Notes: generated from the letters alone by a model not told the origin. Positions 1 to 10,081 are shown, counted from the first letter of the stretch. The stretch: DNA of 64,000 bases from Iningainema tapete BLCC-T55 (GCF_014698965.1 NZ_JACXAE010000105.1:1-64000), one strand, 5' to 3'. Numbers and translations are program-made.

Positions 1-1
1 T

Positions 2-94
2 TGGTATTCTTACCGTTGGCGAGTGGAAGAGTATCATAAAATTTTGAAATCTGGTTGTCAAGTAGAGCGATACAGACCTGACTTTTCACGCTAA
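2..94 (+). pseudogene. IS4/Tn5-type transposase, C-terminal fragment
   Basis: The reading frame entering from the left edge encodes W-Y-S-Y-R-W-R-V-E-E-Y-H-K-I-L-K-S-G-C and ends at TAA (92-94). The RW-x-VEEYHKxLKSG pattern is the region around the catalytic Glu of Tn5/IS50-like DDE transposases. Only the last 30 codons are in the window. It lies just before, not after, the N-terminal fragment that follows, so it belongs to a different copy or to a rearranged element. Function is presumably lost, but the upstream part is not visible. Confidence 0.6.
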
Positions 95-183
95 GTCTTA
101 AAAAGCTTATAGGGCATAGTTTGTAGCCACAGGGCATCATATGCAGTATACTGGTGAAGGTTGGGTATTAGAGGTAACAGAAA

Positions 184-1134
184 ATGTTGGACTGGTGGGA
201 AAAGAATTTTGCTACTTGTGAGTTGGGCGATAAACGACTTAACGAGCGTGCAATGTCAATTGGCAGAGCTTTAAGTCAAGGATTTGGTAAGGCCCTGTCG
301 GAAATCTTCAGTAGCGCAACTGTCCTGAAAAGAGCATATGAATTTTTGCCAATCCGAAAGTAGAGTTTGACAAGCTAATTGAGCCACACTGCCAAATAAC
401 AACTGAAATCGTTGCTGAGCGCGACCTGGTACTGTGTGTAGGAGACACTACTTTTCTAGATTACGGTAACATTCTAGCTAAACAAGAGGGTTATGGTCCA
501 ATTGGTAATGGTGGTAATGGTCTAATACTGCATAGCGCTTTAGCTATAGATCCGCAATTAGGTCAACCCATAGGTATGTTGTGGCAAAAACTGTGGAATC
601 GGGAGCCGAAACCGAAGCCACCAAAAGATGAAAAACTAGAGCAAAAAAAAGAACGACTTGCTCAAGCTCGAAAAGCAGCAAGACAGCGCCCTTTTGAACA
701 GCAAAGTTTCTTATCGTTGGGTAGAAGCAGCTACGATTGTTGAGCAGCAAGTGAGTACATCTACTCGTGTGATTCATGCTTTTGACCGGGAAGGTGATAT
801 TGCGGAAGTTTTTGATTGTGTACGTAAACTAGAGCATACAGGAGTTGTAGTACGGGCAGCCCATGACCGCAGTTTAGACTCTGATAGTGAGCGGCTATGG
901 GCGAAACTAGAAGCGCAGCCGATCCGCTTTGAACAAATAATTGATTTACCAGAAACTGCCAAACGCAAGCAACGCCAAGCTAAATTAGTGGTGCGTTTTT
1001 GTCAAGTTAATCTTCGTACTCCCTACCGTTTTGACAACCCAGAGCCGCTCAAAGTTTATGCGGTCTATGCACTAGAAGTAAATTGTCCTGAAGGGGAAGA
1101 AGCGAAGAAGTGGATGCTATTAACTACCGGGTAG
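184..1134 (+). pseudogene. IS4/Tn5-type transposase, N-terminal and middle parts, several frameshifts
   Basis: Three reading frames must be joined. The first starts at ATG 184 (MLDWWEKNFATCELGDKRLN, the Tn5-like N-terminal DNA-binding region) and stops at 361. A second frame continues with the first catalytic Asp motif (GDTTFLDY) to about 750. A third runs from about 700 to 1134 with HAFDREGDIAEVFD and ends KKWMLLTTG. In intact relatives an LLTT segment is followed by the RW-x-IEE block, which is missing here. The gene is a decayed copy with at least two frameshifts and no C-terminus. Confidence 0.75.
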
Positions 1135-1397
1135 TCTCTACAAACGGGTGCAGGTGACTTGCTCAACCACTTTTTGGAATTGGGACTACCAGCAAATCTC
1201 TCCAACTTACTTGACTATTTGTTAACCCCATTTTCATTGCCGGAGTTACTTCTTTATATCTTTTTTGAAACTTATTTTTTTGTCCCGTTAGGTCAATCCG
1301 TAAACTTTGATGAAATTGTACGTAATTATAGTCAAATAAGTTAATCCAAAGTAGGCGATTTAAGTTGGCTTGCTTTTTACAGTACCCAAGAGTCTTT

Positions 1398-1995
1398 CTA
1401 TGTAAATATGAAAATATGACGCCTAAGAGTTAGATTTAATCGCTCAATATAAGATGTATTTTGCGTACCAATAGGAAAGTCTTCTGCCACCCCCTTTACT
1501 AAAAACTTTTTCACTGTTTTAAGTTTTCTTTTGACTCTTTTTTTAACAATTTGTAAATAAACATACGGAAGCTCTCCGAACTGTTTTTCTAGAGCATTTT
1601 TATAAGCTGATAATTTATCAGTTGTTACTTTTAAAATTTGGGTGTTCTCCAATTTCATTAAAGCTTTTAGGTTCTTCAGTAATCGATTTGCTGTATGATT
1701 AGTGCGTACCCTCGTCAAAGTTTATCCAAAACTTGTTGAGAGGATCTAAAGTCACAAATACCCACATCTGTCGATTTTTATTCTTGAGATAAGACCACAA
1801 TTCATCCATTTGCAAGAACTGCAACATTACCCCAACAATCAAACAAATACTTTTATGAAATCGTTGACTTTTTTCGGAAATCCCTAACAACCACTCTTCA
1901 ATTGTTCGGACATCTCTTTCCAAAACATCGGCCATTTGTTCTGCTGACAATCCATAAGTACTTAACGAAAGCTGTTTGAATATATTCTTTTTCAC
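1398..1995 (-). pseudogene. IS1-like transposase, frameshifted
   Basis: The upstream frame (1995 to 1699) ends with LQMDELWSYLKNKNRQMWVF, the first catalytic Asp region of IS1-family InsB-type DDE domains. The downstream frame (1718 to 1398) has NTSYIERLNLTLRRHI, the conserved C-terminal N-x-x-x-E-R-x-N block. Going from one to the other needs a +1 shift inside the catalytic domain, which is not where IS1 uses its programmed -1 frameshift. I therefore read this as a broken gene. The usual N-terminal zinc finger is also not evident. Confidence 0.6.
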
Positions 1996-2303
1996 TTCCT
2001 TGTTTTCTCCATAGGTCGGAATAAGCTGTTTGGTGAAAACCTATGCTTACCTCCATGACAATAATACATTTGTCTGCGGTCGCCTGAAACTTTCAATTTT
2101 TTAATACCATATGAGCGTAATTTTATTATCTAAAGACTGATAGCAGGGGCAATCTTTTTTTGGGCAAAATTTTGGAAAATCACTTATCAGCATTTTCACC
2201 CTCACCAGAAAAAATACTTTCCTAAGGAGATTCAAGGGGAAGTATAGCACACAAAGACCCAAACCCTCGCAGTAAACACATTTAAAGCAGTAGAGAGTGA
2301 TGC
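1996..2303. other. AT-rich gap between the IS1-like remnant and hsdS
   Basis: No supported gene. The stretch probably holds the upstream end of the IS1-like element and the breakpoint where the 3' end of hsdS was lost. I could not find matching terminal repeats on the two sides of the transposase remnant. Confidence 0.4.
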
Positions 2304-3473
2304 TCAGTATCCCTCAAAATGCCTAAAATCATACCACCTGCACTCATTTGTAGGCACTACCAAAGTATCAGTCTTTAATCTCTTAGTCCCATGAGCTGCG
2401 GTTTCTACTTGTTGTAAAATTAATGGGGAACGAGTACGGAGTATATAACCGAGATAATCAGGTAACAAGTTATTGCTTGGAACAAGGGCTTTCATGTCCT
2501 GGTTAATTGTTACTTCGTTTTGATTAATGCCCACAGGCATTGTATGAGCTAAAATCATTCCCCTGACGACAATCAAAACTGACCCTTCAGGGATGAGTTT
2601 GACTGCAGTTTCTTGCAATGCACTATGTGATATGTGTTCTTGTGCGTCTTTGATGTACCACCGCTTCATGTCTTTAGGCGATATCCAAGGTATCAGCCCA
2701 TTCCAATAGTTTTCATTACTCCTTGAAGGAGTTCCACCACCTTCGATGTGGATTTTTTTACTTGATATCAGTTGACTTATAGTTGGGGAATTTGGATATT
2801 GCTCATCAAGTTTTTCTATTACTTCACTTAGGGCTGTTCCCATTAATCGTTCTGCATCTTGACGCATTTTATTAATCAAGCCGCGAGATTCTCTAACTTC
2901 AGCTAGCAGTGCTTCTATACGCGCAACAATTCGACGTTGAATATTAATAGATAAAGTAGGTTCTTTTAAGTAAGGTATAGGTAAAAGTATTTTAGCAATT
3001 TTTTTCTTGTTTAAAGTCTTACCTTTTACACTTAAATCTACTTCCTTTGATAAAGGAACTACTTTAAGAGCGTAAAAAAGAAAATCTCTATAAAATTTTG
3101 TCTGCCAACCAATTTTTATTGGTAATGCAGCTATAGCTTCATTTGTGTAAATTTGTTTTCCGGCAATTCCTAATTTTCCAATAGTTAATTTGAAACTTAT
3201 CAACACTGTTCCTGGATCAATTAACTTGACATTGGAGCTAGCAACTCCGAGGTCAGTAATTTGCTCCTTAGAACTCATTATTATTTCACCATTTAGATCG
3301 GAAATTGAAACCCAAGTATGACCAAAACCCCAGTATTTATGATTATTGCGGCTCGGCGTTCCGCCAATTACAATATCACAAATTTCCTCAAGAGGTACCC
3401 ATTCCCACTGGTTTGGTAATTTCCACGGCTTTGGCTTTACTATAAAATTCAATCTAGCTTCTGCAATCATCAC
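2304..3473 (-). CDS. hsdS: Type I restriction-modification specificity subunit HsdS, C-terminally truncated
   Basis: HsdS chooses the DNA target of a type I restriction-modification complex through two target-recognition domains (TRDs) separated by conserved helices. TRD1 covers roughly residues 20-175 (WEWVPLEEICDIVIGGTPSR). The central helical spacer is about 175-230 (INIQRRIVARIEALLAEVRE). TRD2 is about 235-375 (GGGTPSRSNENYW). After TRD2 the protein ends within about 15 unrelated residues (CRWYDFRHFEGY), so the second conserved helix that pairs with HsdM is absent. The start overlaps the hsdM stop by four bases. Truncated HsdS proteins can sometimes work as dimers, but loss of function is more likely, given the broken hsdR and the IS remnant next door. 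Confidence 0.85.
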   Translation of the reverse strand: MMIAEARLNFIVKPKPWKLPNQWEWVPLEEICDIVIGGTPSRNNHKYWGFGHTWVSISDLNGEIIMSSKEQITDLGVASSNVKLIDPGTVLISFKLTIGKLGIAGKQIYTNEAIAALPIKIGWQTKFYRDFLFYALKVVPLSKEVDLSVKGKTLNKKKIAKILLPIPYLKEPTLSINIQRRIVARIEALLAEVRESRGLINKMRQDAERLMGTALSEVIEKLDEQYPNSPTISQLISSKKIHIEGGGTPSRSNENYWNGLIPWISPKDMKRWYIKDAQEHISHSALQETAVKLIPEGSVLIVVRGMILAHTMPVGINQNEVTINQDMKALVPSNNLLPDYLGYILRTRSPLILQQVETAAHGTKRLKTDTLVVPTNECRWYDFRHFEGY

Positions 3474-4990
3474 GCCTCCTCTTCTCCACTCACCATCTTA
3501 TGAAGGCGTTCTAAAACACTCTGCAATTTGAGTTGATTTTCAATAATTCTAGCTGTCAATTCCGACGGATGAGGCAACTTTTCGCCTGACAAACGATTCG
3601 GATTTTTGGCTGACAAATCATAATCACGTTCAACCAAAGTCTCTCCACCTACAAACCAACTCGTTTGAGGAAATTCCTGTTGCGTTTTTCCCTGACGATA
3701 CGCTAGCCATTGCTGCAAAACCTGTCTTGCTTCTGCAAAATGCTCATCTGCAATGGGGTTAACTTTGCTGAATTTTTTCAACTTATTTGGCAAAGGCATC
3801 TCATAATAAAGAACTTCTTTTGTAGAACTTGAACGCTCAAAAAATAACAATGCCGTTTTCACATCTGAGTAAGGCGCAAAGGCTCCAGGAGGCAAACTAA
3901 CTATTAAAAATAAGTTGAAATCATTGAGCAACATTTGCTTAACAGTAGCAAAAGCCCCACTACGAAATAGTGTTCCTTCTGGCACTACCATACCACAACG
4001 CGCTCTGATTGATGGTTTTAATTTTTTAATGATATGTTCAACCGCTAACAATTCTGTAGCATTACTTTTTACCGGAAAATTCTCTTGAATTTGAGCATTT
4101 TCTTTACCTCCAAAGGGAGGATTTGTTAGCACGATATCAAAGCGCTCTGAAACATTTTTTAAATTTTCTGCCAGGGTGTTTCGCCGGCGAATATCAGGAA
4201 CTCTAACCCCATGCAACACCATATTCATGATACCAAGCAGGGCGGGTAGTGCTTTTTTTTCTTGCCCCACAAAGGTGTTATCTTGAAGAATTTTGTGGTC
4301 TTTAGTTGTTTTTTCCTGCTTTTGCATCTGTAAATATGCTTCTACCAAAAACCCACAGGAGCCACAAAAAGGGTCATAAACTGTTTCTCCGATGTGGGGA
4401 TCAATTACTTCAACCATGAAACGAATAATTGAACGGGGTGTATAAAATTCACCCGCCATCTTATTTTCGCTTCCCAACCGTTTTAACAAGTCCTCATATA
4501 TATGGGAAACGGTGTGAATATCATCGGGATTTTTAAAGTCAATGCTATCGATAATCTCTAGTACATCTTTAAGGTTATAGGGCGAGGCGCAGAGAACGAC
4601 AGTGCGATCGCTAAATATCCCTGCAATTACCTCCCGTTCCGATGAACCTTTAAGACTAGCTAAATAAGGTATTAGTTTTAAGCGCACAAACTGCATCAAT
4701 CCATCGCCATCCCATTCTGGGGTAGTGCGGCGACTATTCTCCCCTACCTTGTGTCCTAACGCTTTTGACACCCATTTTGACCAGCGATACGCTTCATCAA
4801 TAACTCGCTGATAACTTCGCCCTGCTAATTCAGCTTCTAACTCAAAAGTTTCTTCCTGCTCATCAAGAAATTTTAAGAACAACAACCAAGATATATGCTC
4901 GACATACTCCATTACACCGCCACAATTATCGTCGCGGCGCAATACGTCACAAGCTCGCCAGATATCGTTGGTTAATTGTTCCCGACTCAC
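3470..4990 (-). CDS. hsdM: Type I restriction-modification DNA methyltransferase subunit HsdM
   Basis: This 506-residue protein would be the N6-adenine methyltransferase subunit, which with HsdS modifies host DNA. An N-terminal helical HsdM domain (about 1-150) precedes the catalytic domain. The SAM-binding motif is visible as VYDPFCGSCGFLVEA and the catalytic N-P-P-F as DIVLTNPPFGGKEN. Length is normal and the frame is intact. It overlaps hsdR upstream and hsdS downstream by 4 bp each, which indicates a translationally coupled hsdRMS operon. With hsdR split and hsdS shortened, any remaining activity would be methylation only. Confidence 0.93.
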   Translation of the reverse strand: MSREQLTNDIWRACDVLRRDDNCGGVMEYVEHISWLLFLKFLDEQEETFELEAELAGRSYQRVIDEAYRWSKWVSKALGHKVGENSRRTTPEWDGDGLMQFVRLKLIPYLASLKGSSEREVIAGIFSDRTVVLCASPYNLKDVLEIIDSIDFKNPDDIHTVSHIYEDLLKRLGSENKMAGEFYTPRSIIRFMVEVIDPHIGETVYDPFCGSCGFLVEAYLQMQKQEKTTKDHKILQDNTFVGQEKKALPALLGIMNMVLHGVRVPDIRRRNTLAENLKNVSERFDIVLTNPPFGGKENAQIQENFPVKSNATELLAVEHIIKKLKPSIRARCGMVVPEGTLFRSGAFATVKQMLLNDFNLFLIVSLPPGAFAPYSDVKTALLFFERSSSTKEVLYYEMPLPNKLKKFSKVNPIADEHFAEARQVLQQWLAYRQGKTQQEFPQTSWFVGGETLVERDYDLSAKNPNRLSGEKLPHPSELTARIIENQLKLQSVLERLHKMVSGEEEA

Positions 4991-6365
4991 GCTATTTCCT
5001 CACGGTACAAACGTTGCTGCACCTCATTTAATGCTAGACGCAGATTATTAATACTACCAAAATGTTGGACTACTCCTGATACTTGTCCCATCTCCCGGAA
5101 GGGTGACAACCGAAAAACTTCAGGATTTACTATTTCTTGTACACCCGCCAAGCGGTACTTGTCGAGTAAGGCTACAATTACGAACCGTGCTTCTAGGGTT
5201 TGACTTTGCAAAAATTGCTGTTCGTAGTTCAAGAATGCGTCAACCCGCTCGTCTCTAGTATGAATTGGTTTACCATATGCAATATGTGCCAAAAGGTCAA
5301 ATTGGTCTGCTCTTGGTTGCGCTAAAACCTCAGCTAGTACCTCAATGTGGACACTTTCTGCCTCTAACTCTTCCAGAAATGCTTGCCGCAAGGTTGAGTT
5401 TGTCCAAATTTCGTGGAGTTGTTCCGAGTTTAGCGCACTGTGCATGATTTTTCCTTTAGTATAGTCAAAGTATTGCGCTAAGGTCAATTGTTCGCCTGTA
5501 GCCTCCACAAGAAATGTTGCCTCATCAGCTATTGTTACCTCTAACCCCTGGACGCTAATTTTACCGACTGGTGCTTCTTGGGGTTTGAGTTCAATAGTAA
5601 CCGTTTGGGTGGTGTCTCGTTCAGTTTCAATTGTTACTGTTCGTGGACGAAATCGCGTACCAGTTACTGACAAACGAATGTTTCCCGCCGGAAGCTGCTC
5701 AAAGCGAAAGTATCCATTGCTATCAGTGTGGATGGGGCTAATTTGTTGGTTAACACCTATGTGCGCACTTACAGCAGAGCCAACTAACAGTTCCCCTGTA
5801 TTAGCATGAACTACAGTTCCTTCCAGGATACTGGTTCTTGCTCCCGTAATTTCAACCGTTGGTTCTTCAGGAGGAGAATCCCATTCATCAAAAAGCCTAG
5901 AGGCTCCCACATAATCGATAATCCGAAACCACTCCTTGCCAGTTGTAAAATCTATTCGCGAACCTCGACCAATTATTTGTTTAAAGAGAATTGGCGAGGA
6001 AATTGGCTTCATAAATACGATATTCCGACATGATGGAACATCAACACCAGTACTAAGCAACTCAGCAGTTGTAGCTACTACGGGAGTTGTGCGATCGCTG
6101 TCTTGAAACTGATCTAACCAAAAGCTGGCTTCTCCTTCTTCTGCAATTATTGGTACTGCATAATTTGAATAACCAAGACCGGAAAATTCATTTTGTAGCA
6201 AACGAGCAACCAACCTTGCATGGCTCATATCCACACAAAACACCATTGTCTTGTCCATTGCCCCAAAACGGTTAAGCAAAAGAGCCAAATGTTTTACCAT
6301 TGCAGCAGTGCGATCGGGTACGGTTATTTCGCGCTCAAACTGTGCTGTTAAATAAACATCCCGCA
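4987..6365 (-). pseudogene. hsdR: HsdR restriction subunit, 3' part (helicase C lobe, extra domain, C-terminal domain)
   Basis: This is the distal half of a type I endonuclease/translocase, severed from its start by the insertion at 6366-12308. It holds the second helicase lobe (VVATTAELLSTGVDVPSC, QIIGRGSR) and the DYVGASRLFD segment. At 5581-5838 (about residues 602-687 of the restored protein) comes a carboxypeptidase-regulatory-like beta-sandwich (LEGTVVHANTGELLVGSAVS, then SNGYFRFEQLPAGNIRL). An EcoEI-type R C-terminal domain (LTLAQYFDYTKGKIM onward) follows. Joining 6365 to 12309 after dropping one target copy reads K-L-R-D-V-Y-L-T-A-Q in frame, giving about 885 residues. The ATG at 6366 is only apparent: its third base is the original codon but the first base belongs to the target site. 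Confidence 0.88.
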
Positions 6366-6380
6366 TAGGGCAAACGCATT
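6366..6380 (+). repeat. Left terminal inverted repeat of the ISAs1-family element
   Basis: TAGGGCAAACGCATT matches the right end at 12294-12308 base for base. It is preceded by target duplication copy one, ACATCCCGCA (6356-6365). Confidence 0.9.
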
Positions 6381-6994
6381 AAAAATTCAGCCATAATGGA
6401 TTGACACAAAAACATATATATGCATTATTTATTCTCTCCAGTTATTAGTGATAATTAAAAACTGTGTAACTTTTGTCAATACCTCTAAAGAATGATCTAC
6501 TAATCATTCACCCAAATATTCAGTCAAGCGTCACTCAACTCAACATCCCTAAGTTTGATCATCATGATCAAAAGTTGCAAAAATCCAATTTTGTACGTCG
6601 CTTTATTGCGTGAGCGTATAATTAATTTGTTGTTAATGGTGAAAATGAGATTAATAATGCAAGGTGAGAGAAGTTTCTAGCGTACAAGAATTAACTCGCT
6701 TACTGGTAGGAAAAGATTTATTGATAAATTAGCGATGTAATCAAATATTGATAATTTGGAAAATCCAACACTATCAAATTTGAAGAATATTGAAATAATC
6801 ACAAAAACAAGAGTCCGATCTGCTCAAAATTTGAGTTAATCAATGTCAACGGGAAATCAAGGATATTTAGCTGAGTAAAAAAATATTAAATCGAAAAAAT
6901 TAGCTATTTGTCTAGTACCATATTACTCTCAAAACTTGATTTAACTTGATAGTTAAATCAGATTTAAACTCAATATTCATCTCCTAAAAACACT
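6381..6994. other. Non-coding left arm of the ISAs1-family element
   Basis: The arm is over 600 bp of A/T-rich DNA with no credible gene on either strand. It is longer than the short leader normal for ISAs1 elements, so it may contain a further decayed insertion, but I see no terminal repeats or protein match. The transposase start follows at 6995. Confidence 0.5.
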
Positions 6995-7230
6995 ATGAAA
7001 CTGAAACCTAAAATTACAATAGCTGAACATTTTAGTAGTATTAATGACCCAAGAATAGAACGCAGAAAACTACATAAATTAATTGATATAATCACAATTT
7101 CTATCTGTGCTATAATTTGTGGGGCAGAAACATGGGAAGATTTAGAATTATTTGGCTCGTCGAAGTACTCGTTTTTCCAAAAATTTTTAGAATTACCAAA
7201 TGGTATTCCTTCCCATGATACGTTTGCGCG
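6995..7230 (+). pseudogene. ISAs1-family transposase, N-terminal part
   Basis: The frame starts MKLKPKITIAEHFSSINDPR and contains HKLIDIITISICAIICGAET, the typical ISAs1/H-repeat N-terminal domain. True homology ends at PSHDTFAR. The next codons (to a stop at 7331) are read from the end of the inserted Tn554-like element. The missing remainder resumes at 11081 with R-V-L-A-R-L-N-P-E-E-F, so the gene was cut between an Arg codon and the following Val. Confidence 0.85.
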
Positions 7231-7253
7231 AAGCTCGCCGGGGGAAGCTTTTA
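7228..7253 (+). repeat. Left end inverted repeat of the Tn554-like element
   Basis: Its sequence begins GCGAAGCTCGCCGGGGGAAG and ends CTTTTA. It matches the reverse complement of 11054-11079 except for three adjacent bases (CTC against TCT). Confidence 0.8.
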
Positions 7254-7561
7254 TCTACAGCTTGGATTATTGTTTATACATAATAAACAACAACAACTCA
7301 GAGCGGATTTTTCTGACTTGGTTGAATAGTTAAATGCAGCATTACGATAACTTCAACAACATAAACAATAAGTATGAAATAAAATTTGGTCAAATATAAT
7401 CTTCAAGGAATCTCCCAGTTGTTGACAGTAGCTTTTCACCCATTTGGATGAATCGATAGTAGGAAGTTAGTTGAGTTAAGGTTAGTTTACAGTGGTCAAG
7501 TTGATTAGATATAGATAAAAATTGTGACCTGCTGACCGTACTCAATTGAGGGCTTAACAAC
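7254..7561. other. Leader region of the Tn554-like element
   Basis: No gene is supported. It must hold the promoter for the tnpABC operon and probably recombinase arm-binding sites. The short ORF extending to 7333 is the readthrough tail of the cut transposase. I see no perfect promoter match. Confidence 0.4.
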
Positions 7562-8650
7562 ATGAAGGTTCAAAGAGTTCGCATACCCAATACAGATCGG
7601 GTAACTTGGTTGGTAGTGGATAACAACTATTTACCAGTGCAACCAATCAGCGAATACCTACGCTATTTGGAAAATATTGAACGCGCTCCCAACACAGTTC
7701 ATGCCTATGCAGGACATTTAAAGCTATATTGGGAGTTTTTAACAGATGCAAAACTTGACTGGTTGGAGGTTTCTTTAGAACACCTTGCTACTTTTATGCA
7801 TTGGCTACGCTGTCCTGAACCAAAAGTTATAGCTATCCAGCAAGTTAAGGCTAAGAGAACCGAGAAAACTATTAATGCAATTTTGAGTGCAGTCTCTAGT
7901 TTCTATGAGTTTCAGTCGCGCAATGGAGTCACCACTCGTATTGATGCCTATCGTTACCAATTTCAGCCAGGGAAAAAATACAAGCCATTTCTGCATCATC
8001 TAAGTAAAGGTAAATATGTTAGAACAAGACTGCTGAAACTTAAAGAACCAAAACGATTTCCTGGGGTGATGACCCCAGAACAGATAAAGCAGTTAGTTGC
8101 AGCTTGCCAGAGGACTAGAGATAAATTTCTCATCTGTTTACTTCATGAAAGTGGTATGCGAATTGGAGAAGTTTTAGGGCTACATCATGAAGATATTCAT
8201 ACAAGTGGTCAAAATGAAATCTCTGTCATTTTTAGAGATGACAACACTAATGCTGCGAGAACCAAATCCAGAGAATCTCGCGTCATTCATGTTTCTAGGG
8301 AATTGATGACTCTTTACTCAGATTATTTAATTAACGAGTATCCAGAGTCGATTGATTCTAACTATGTATTTGTAAATATTTGGGAGGGTAAACTGGGAAG
8401 TCCGATGACTTACTCAACCGTAGCTAGCTTGTTTACGCGGTTAGAAAAGAAAACAGGAATTGATGCACGTCCCCATCTTTTCCGCCACACTCATGCAACC
8501 GACCTTATTCGTAATGGCTGGGACATGGCACAAGTTCAGAAACGATTAGGTCATGCCAATATTCAGACCACCATCAACACTTATACTCATCTCACTAATG
8601 AAGACCTCAAAAAAGCCTATCAGCAGTATTTAGAACAGCGTGATAAGTAA
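7562..8650 (+). CDS. tnpA: Tyrosine recombinase, Tn554 TnpA-like
   Basis: A 362-residue phage-integrase-family recombinase, the same length class as Tn554 TnpA (361). The N-terminal SAM-like core-binding domain spans about residues 25-150 (SEYLRYLENIERAPNTVHAY). In the catalytic domain the first Arg is in HESGMRIGEVLGL, the H-x-x-R box is HLFRHTHATD, the second His is in RLGHANIQTT and the nucleophile Tyr is in INTYTHL. All catalytic residues are present. The stop codon abuts the ATG of the next recombinase (TAAATG), so translation is probably coupled. Its likely job is strand exchange at the element ends with the next two proteins. Confidence 0.9.
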   Translation: MKVQRVRIPNTDRVTWLVVDNNYLPVQPISEYLRYLENIERAPNTVHAYAGHLKLYWEFLTDAKLDWLEVSLEHLATFMHWLRCPEPKVIAIQQVKAKRTEKTINAILSAVSSFYEFQSRNGVTTRIDAYRYQFQPGKKYKPFLHHLSKGKYVRTRLLKLKEPKRFPGVMTPEQIKQLVAACQRTRDKFLICLLHESGMRIGEVLGLHHEDIHTSGQNEISVIFRDDNTNAARTKSRESRVIHVSRELMTLYSDYLINEYPESIDSNYVFVNIWEGKLGSPMTYSTVASLFTRLEKKTGIDARPHLFRHTHATDLIRNGWDMAQVQKRLGHANIQTTINTYTHLTNEDLKKAYQQYLEQRDK

Positions 8651-10081
8651 ATGAAACCAACAAAAGATCGTCCATTATCAGTTCAACCAGATGAGCAGTC
8701 AGAGTTTGATAAAGACATCTGGGATGGTCGTAAATTGGGAGCAGACATCAGACCTTCCGACGGACTTACTATAAACTTTAGGACGATTTTTCCCTTATGG
8801 TTACGTCAAGCTACAAAGCAGTATATACGATATAGCTTTGCAACCCTATCCTGGGCTACCTGTAAGAAAAGGAAGGACGCTCTCAACTATTTTTCATCGT
8901 TCTTAACAGAATATCACCCAGGATGCTTAGCTTCAAATATTGAGCGTTCACTAATAATTAATTTTTTCGACTATTTAGTTACGAGAAAGTTAGCAGAGAA
9001 AACAAGATTAAACATCATTGTCGATCTAGATACTTTCTTTACACTTTGTTCTCGAAATGGTTGGGTAGATCTGGGCGATAAAGTTCTTATTTATAGAGAA
9101 GACCATCCGCATCTGAAAAAACCTTTACCTAGGTACATTCCTCAAGAAGTTCTAGAACAAATAAATCAGTATATTGAGACTTTGCCTGAATCCGTAATGC
9201 GAATGGTGCTGGTTATTCAAGAAACTGGGATGCGTATAAGTGAATTATGCCGACTAAAATTCGACTGTTTGAAGCAAGATTCGGCAGGCGACTGGTGGCT
9301 TAGTTATTACCAGTTCAAGATGAAAAAAGACCATACGATTACTATTTCTAAGGAGATAGTAGCAATTATTCAGGAGCAGCAAAACTATATCAAGAATAAT
9401 TTAAATTCGAGTTTTGAATACTTGTTTTGTGGAAGAAAGCAGATGAAACATTTCATTCCACAAACTAAACCAATGAATCCAAGTGCATTTACTGATTACC
9501 TCAAACGTCTATGTAAAACGAACAATATTTGCGATGCGTCAGGAAAAGTTTGGGATCTTACATCCCACCAATTTCGCCATAGTGTAGGAACTCGGATGAT
9601 TAACAATGGTGTGCCACAACATATTATTCAACGCTATTTAGGTCATGAGTCGCCCAATATGACTGCTACCTATGCTCATATCTTTGACTCAACCCTAAAA
9701 AAAGAAATTGCCAAGTATCACGGAAAAACAATCAATATTTTAGGTCAGGTTGTCTCATCTGAAAATCCAGAACTTGAAACTTCTGATTTGCAATGGTTCA
9801 AGCGTAACGTACAAGCTCAGGCTCTTCCGAATGGATCTTGCGCTCGCCCGATTATTAAAGGGCAATGTCCGCACGCCAATGCCTGTTTTACTTGTGGAGA
9901 CTTTCGCACAACGCTTGAGTTCCTAGACCTCCATAAAGAACAACTGGAGCAAACCGAGAAGATGATTGAAAAGGCTAAGGCTAACAACTGGCAGCGGCAA
10001 GTTGAGATGAACGAGCAGGTCAAAATTAACCTTCAAAACATTATTTCATCTCTGGAGTCTGATCATGACAAGGACAGGTAA
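8651..10081 (+). CDS. tnpB: Tyrosine recombinase, Tn554 TnpB-like
   Basis: A second phage-integrase-family recombinase of 476 residues, shorter than Tn554 TnpB (about 630). The core-binding domain is around 75-165. The catalytic set includes Arg in QETGMRISELCRL, the H-x-x-R box in TSHQFRHSVG, His in RYLGHESPNM and Tyr in ATYAHIF. After the catalytic domain comes a Cys-rich segment (CARPIIKGQCPHANACFTC) that resembles a small zinc-binding module, then a charged helix. Four well-spaced cysteines and the helical tail are common in TnpB-type recombinases. The 3' end overlaps tnpC by 17 bp. Confidence 0.88.
   Translation: MKPTKDRPLSVQPDEQSEFDKDIWDGRKLGADIRPSDGLTINFRTIFPLWLRQATKQYIRYSFATLSWATCKKRKDALNYFSSFLTEYHPGCLASNIERSLIINFFDYLVTRKLAEKTRLNIIVDLDTFFTLCSRNGWVDLGDKVLIYREDHPHLKKPLPRYIPQEVLEQINQYIETLPESVMRMVLVIQETGMRISELCRLKFDCLKQDSAGDWWLSYYQFKMKKDHTITISKEIVAIIQEQQNYIKNNLNSSFEYLFCGRKQMKHFIPQTKPMNPSAFTDYLKRLCKTNNICDASGKVWDLTSHQFRHSVGTRMINNGVPQHIIQRYLGHESPNMTATYAHIFDSTLKKEIAKYHGKTINILGQVVSSENPELETSDLQWFKRNVQAQALPNGSCARPIIKGQCPHANACFTCGDFRTTLEFLDLHKEQLEQTEKMIEKAKANNWQRQVEMNEQVKINLQNIISSLESDHDKDR

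Noticed and set aside
1699-1718. Programmed frameshift in the IS1-like transposase
   Set aside because: The shift is +1 and lies inside the DDE domain, while IS1 uses -1 between insA and insB. No A-rich slippery site was recognised.
6366-6368. ATG at 6366 as a true start of a 459-residue protein
   Set aside because: The codons belong to interrupted hsdR and match across the target duplication; the apparent start is created at the insertion boundary.
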